A stretch of DNA of 64,000 nt. Origin: a bacterium. Its GTDB lineage: Bacteria > Bacillota > Clostridia > Lachnospirales > Lachnospiraceae. Below are positions 62,032 to 64,000 of the stretch, piece after piece. The position numbers were made by a program, and so were the translations under genes. Within the stretch, counting starts at the first letter, position 1. Every line of letters starts with the position of its first letter. The notes below the pieces were generated by a model. It worked only from the letters and a program-made list of their open reading frames with translations, did no database searches and had not been told where the DNA came from. The stretch covers positions 1-64,000 of the forward strand of contig JAUNGE010000005.1 of the NCBI GenBank assembly GCA_030524675.1. The letters run 5' to 3'.

Positions 62032-63636
62032 CTTCTGTGCATATTTACATGCGGCCTGAATCAGTCCGGCAAACAGAGGATGCGGCCGATTCGGGCGGGA
62101 TTTAAACTCCGGATGCGCCTGTGTTGCCACAAAGAACGGATGTGACGGAATCTCTATCATCTCCACAATCCGTCCATCCGGTGACAGTCCGGACAGCATC
62201 ATGCCGTTTTCTTCCAGCACATCGCGGTAGTCATTGTTGACTTCGTAGCGGTGGCGGTGGCGCTCTGAGATTTCTTTTGTCTTATACAAAGCATATGCTT
62301 TGGAGTCTTCCCGCAGCACGCACGGATACGCGCCGAGCCTCAATGTGCCCCCGATGTCCTCCACACCGTTTTGCTCCGGCATCAGGTCAATCACCGGATG
62401 CTTCGTATCCGGATACAGCTCTGTGCTGTGCGCATCTGCAAATCCCACTGCGTTTCTGGCAAATTCTACCACTGCCATCTGCATTCCCAGGCAGAGTCCT
62501 AAAAACGGAACTTTATGCGTTCTCGCATACTGGATGGCTGTGATTTTTCCCTCGATGCCGCGGCTTCCGAATCCACCTGGAACCAGGATTCCATCGGCAT
62601 CTCCTAAAAGCTCGGACACATTTTCTGGCGTCACCGTCTCGGAATCCACCCACTTGACCACTACATCCGCGTGGTTTGCGATTCCTCCATGCTTCAACGC
62701 TTCCACCACACTGATGTAGGCGTCATGCAGCTGAATGTATTTTCCGACCAGAGCAATTTTCACAGTTCTCTGTGGATGCTTCAGAGCTTCCACCATCGCT
62801 GTCCAGTCTTCTAAGTGCGGCTTCGGACACGGCAGTCTCAGACAGTTCAAAACCACTTCCGCAAACTGCTCTCGCTCCATCGCAAGCGGTACTTCATACA
62901 TATATTTCTCATCCAGATTTTCCAGCACATGTGTGACTGGAACATTGCAGAACAATGCGATTTTCTCCCGAATCTCCTTCGTGACCGGACACTCCGAGCG
63001 GCACACCAGAATATCCGGCCAGATGCCCATGCCCTGCAATTCCTTCACGCTCGCCTGCGTCGGCTTTGTCTTCATCTCACCGGACATTTTCAGATAAGGA
63101 ATCAAGGTAACATGAATCAAAATGGCATTTTCATGTCCGACCTCATGCTGGAACTGGCGAATTGCCTCCAAAAACGGCTGACTCTCAATATCTCCGACCG
63201 TTCCTCCCACCTCGATGATGGCGATTCTGTCCTCGTTTCTGTCTTTTGGCTGGTAAAAACGGCTCTTAATCTCATTTGTAATATGAGGAATCACCTGTAC
63301 GGTCCCTCCGCCAAAATCCCCATGTCTCTCCTTCTGGAGCACCGACCAGTACACCTTTCCGGTCGTCACGTTGGAATTTTTGTCCAGGCTTTCATCAATA
63401 AAACGCTCATAATGCCCGAGGTCCAAATCCGTCTCCGTTCCATCGTCTGTCACAAAGACTTCCCCGTGCTGGATGGGGTTCATGGTTCCTGGGTCTACAT
63501 TGATATAGGGATCGAATTTCTGCATTGTGATGTGATACCCTCTTGCCTTCAACAGTCTTCCAAGTGATGCAGCCGTAATTCCCTTTCCCAGTCCAGAGAC
63601 TACACCGCCTGTTACAAATACGTATTTTACTGACAT
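62029..63636 (-). CDS. pyrG: CTP synthase
   Basis: A 535-aa glutamine-dependent CTP synthase (UTP + ATP + Gln to CTP). N-terminal synthetase domain: [42 protein letters not shown], and [18 protein letters not shown]. The C-terminal class-I glutaminase domain has the nucleophile in [15 protein letters not shown], preceded by [12 protein letters not shown] (read here as [12 protein letters not shown]) and the catalytic His/Glu in HPEF. GGAGG lies 9 nt before ATG 63636; a start five codons earlier would overlap it. The leader contains a terminator with possible alternative structure. Confidence 0.98.
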   Translation of the reverse strand: MSVKYVFVTGGVVSGLGKGITAASLGRLLKARGYHITMQKFDPYINVDPGTMNPIQHGEVFVTDDGTETDLDLGHYERFIDESLDKNSNVTTGKVYWSVLQKERHGDFGGGTVQVIPHITNEIKSRFYQPKDRNEDRIAIIEVGGTVGDIESQPFLEAIRQFQHEVGHENAILIHVTLIPYLKMSGEMKTKPTQASVKELQGMGIWPDILVCRSECPVTKEIREKIALFCNVPVTHVLENLDEKYMYEVPLAMEREQFAEVVLNCLRLPCPKPHLEDWTAMVEALKHPQRTVKIALVGKYIQLHDAYISVVEALKHGGIANHADVVVKWVDSETVTPENVSELLGDADGILVPGGFGSRGIEGKITAIQYARTHKVPFLGLCLGMQMAVVEFARNAVGFADAHSTELYPDTKHPVIDLMPEQNGVEDIGGTLRLGAYPCVLREDSKAYALYKTKEISERHRHRYEVNNDYRDVLEENGMMLSGLSPDGRIVEMIEIPSHPFFVATQAHPEFKSRPNRPHPLFAGLIQAACKYAQK

Positions 63637-63715
63637 AATAGAAACCTCCATCCGCTTTGGCGTTTAATTGTGTTGATATTTTTAGAAAATATCTTTGTTT
63701 TTATTATTACCTATT

Positions 63716-63757
63716 AAAAAGGCGTCAGATACCTCTTGATAGGTAACTGACGCCTTT
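63716..63757 (-). terminator. Intrinsic terminator in the pyrG leader
   Basis: Minus strand: AAAGGCGTCAG...CTGACGCCTTT forms a stem of about 17 bp with one mismatch, followed by five T. It lies 80 nt upstream of the pyrG ATG and downstream of a TATAAT at 63784-63779, so it may act as an attenuator. The 8-mer ATAGGTAA just after the T-run (63714-63707) is complementary to TTACCTAT inside the stem (63746-63739) and could form a competing structure. Confidence 0.7.
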
Positions 63758-63778
63758 GTCATCGCTTTTTAATAAGTC

Positions 63779-63784
63779 ATTATA
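63779..63784 (-). promoter_or_regulatory. Candidate -10 of pyrG
   Basis: Perfect TATAAT on the minus strand. The best -35 (TTTACA or TTACAA) is 19-20 bp away, which is long. If used, transcription starts near 63772, upstream of the leader terminator. Confidence 0.4.
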
Positions 63785-63858
63785 ATAACGCATCTTTTTT
63801 CATTTGTAAAGAGGAATTTTTCAAAAAATTTTTTTTCCGCTTTTTTTAAAAAAAATGA

Positions 63859-63886
63859 TTGACAATCTGATTTTTTCGTGTATACT
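63859..63886 (+). promoter_or_regulatory. Strong plus-strand promoter at the right edge
   Basis: TTGACA (63859-63864) and TATACT (63881-63886) with 16-bp spacing. It reads rightward towards a gene outside the window and is followed within about 10 nt by a terminator hairpin. Confidence 0.7.
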
Positions 63887-63898
63887 GCTATCTGTAAG

Positions 63899-63941
63899 CA
63901 AGGTTGCTTCGAGTTTCGTGCTCGAAGTGCCTTGTTTTTTT
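63899..63941 (+). terminator. Terminator or attenuator directly after the edge promoter
   Basis: CAAGG-x-CTTCGAG and CTCGAAG-x-CCTTG make a 12-bp interrupted stem with a 7-nt loop, followed by seven T. Flanking CTGTAA/TTACAG can extend it. A second weak inverted repeat (ACAGGAA/TTCCTGT) lies at about 63947-63977. Most likely a transcription attenuator for a downstream gene, or a very short RNA. Confidence 0.7.
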
Positions 63942-64000
63942 GTTTTACAGGAAAATTTGATGAAAAATTCTTCCTGTAGGATTATGAAACAGGCGCGGAC

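Noticed and set aside
1..64000. CRISPR arrays, tRNA or rRNA genes
   Set aside because: No regularly spaced repeats, no cloverleaf-like runs ending in GTTCRANYC patterns, and no rRNA-like stretches were seen in the intergenic regions read by eye.

Overview
The window reads as chromosome of an endospore-forming Firmicute of the Clostridia, most likely a Lachnospiraceae gut anaerobe of the Blautia/Ruminococcus type. The signs are spoIIGA-sigE, pyruvate phosphate dikinase, acetate kinase, LL-diaminopimelate aminotransferase, a Gram-positive HPr with its regulatory serine, a catabolite-responsive (cre) element, strong AGGAGG ribosome binding sites and indirect Asn-tRNA synthesis (AspRS plus GatCAB). 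Genus is inference. Forty-six protein genes are supported, 43 on the minus strand. No rRNA, tRNA or CRISPR array was seen.

Layout from left to right. 0-10.7 kb: ppdK with a cre site, then envelope or polysaccharide genes (YfhO-like, acyltransferase 3, AI-2E-family permease, repeat-unit polymerase-like) with hisC among them. 10.8-16.5 kb: one minus-strand block transcribed as two membrane proteins, cdaA (diadenylate cyclase), cdaR (YbbR), ptsH, ptsI. 16.9-22.5 kb: GH3 glycosidase, secreted DNA/RNA nuclease, a small unknown, ackA, VanZ-like. 22.5-26.8 kb: two overlapping large serine recombinases, preceded by a leader with an unusual in-ORF terminator. 27.2-30 kb: spoIIGA-sigE with a spoIIG-like wide-spacer promoter, a divergent small gene under a sporulation-type promoter, and a PH-domain protein.

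30-47 kb is a carbohydrate-use region: transaldolase, xylulokinase-type kinase, DUF4867 protein and a fucose/arabinose isomerase-family enzyme in one operon; an AraC regulator divergent from a GH2 beta-galactosidase; a sugar-phosphate epimerase, Gfo/Idh oxidoreductase, TM2 protein, GPH-family symporter and a second GH3 enzyme; a HAD phosphatase divergent from a second AraC regulator.

47-64 kb is translation and nitrogen metabolism: aspS, gatC, gatA, gatB; a divergent glnA-like gene with an ANTAR regulator and dapL; gltB-gltD; and pyrG behind a leader terminator. Glutamine is the common currency: GltBD, GatCAB and PyrG all consume it.

The less ordinary features are non-coding: a 260-bp element with imperfect terminal inverted repeats upstream of glnA; a second, inverted 122-bp copy of its core downstream of dapL; several short palindrome families; and attenuator-like leaders in front of pyrG, the recombinases and an unseen plus-strand gene at the right edge. 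No clearly new multi-gene system (defence, biosynthetic or otherwise) was found.
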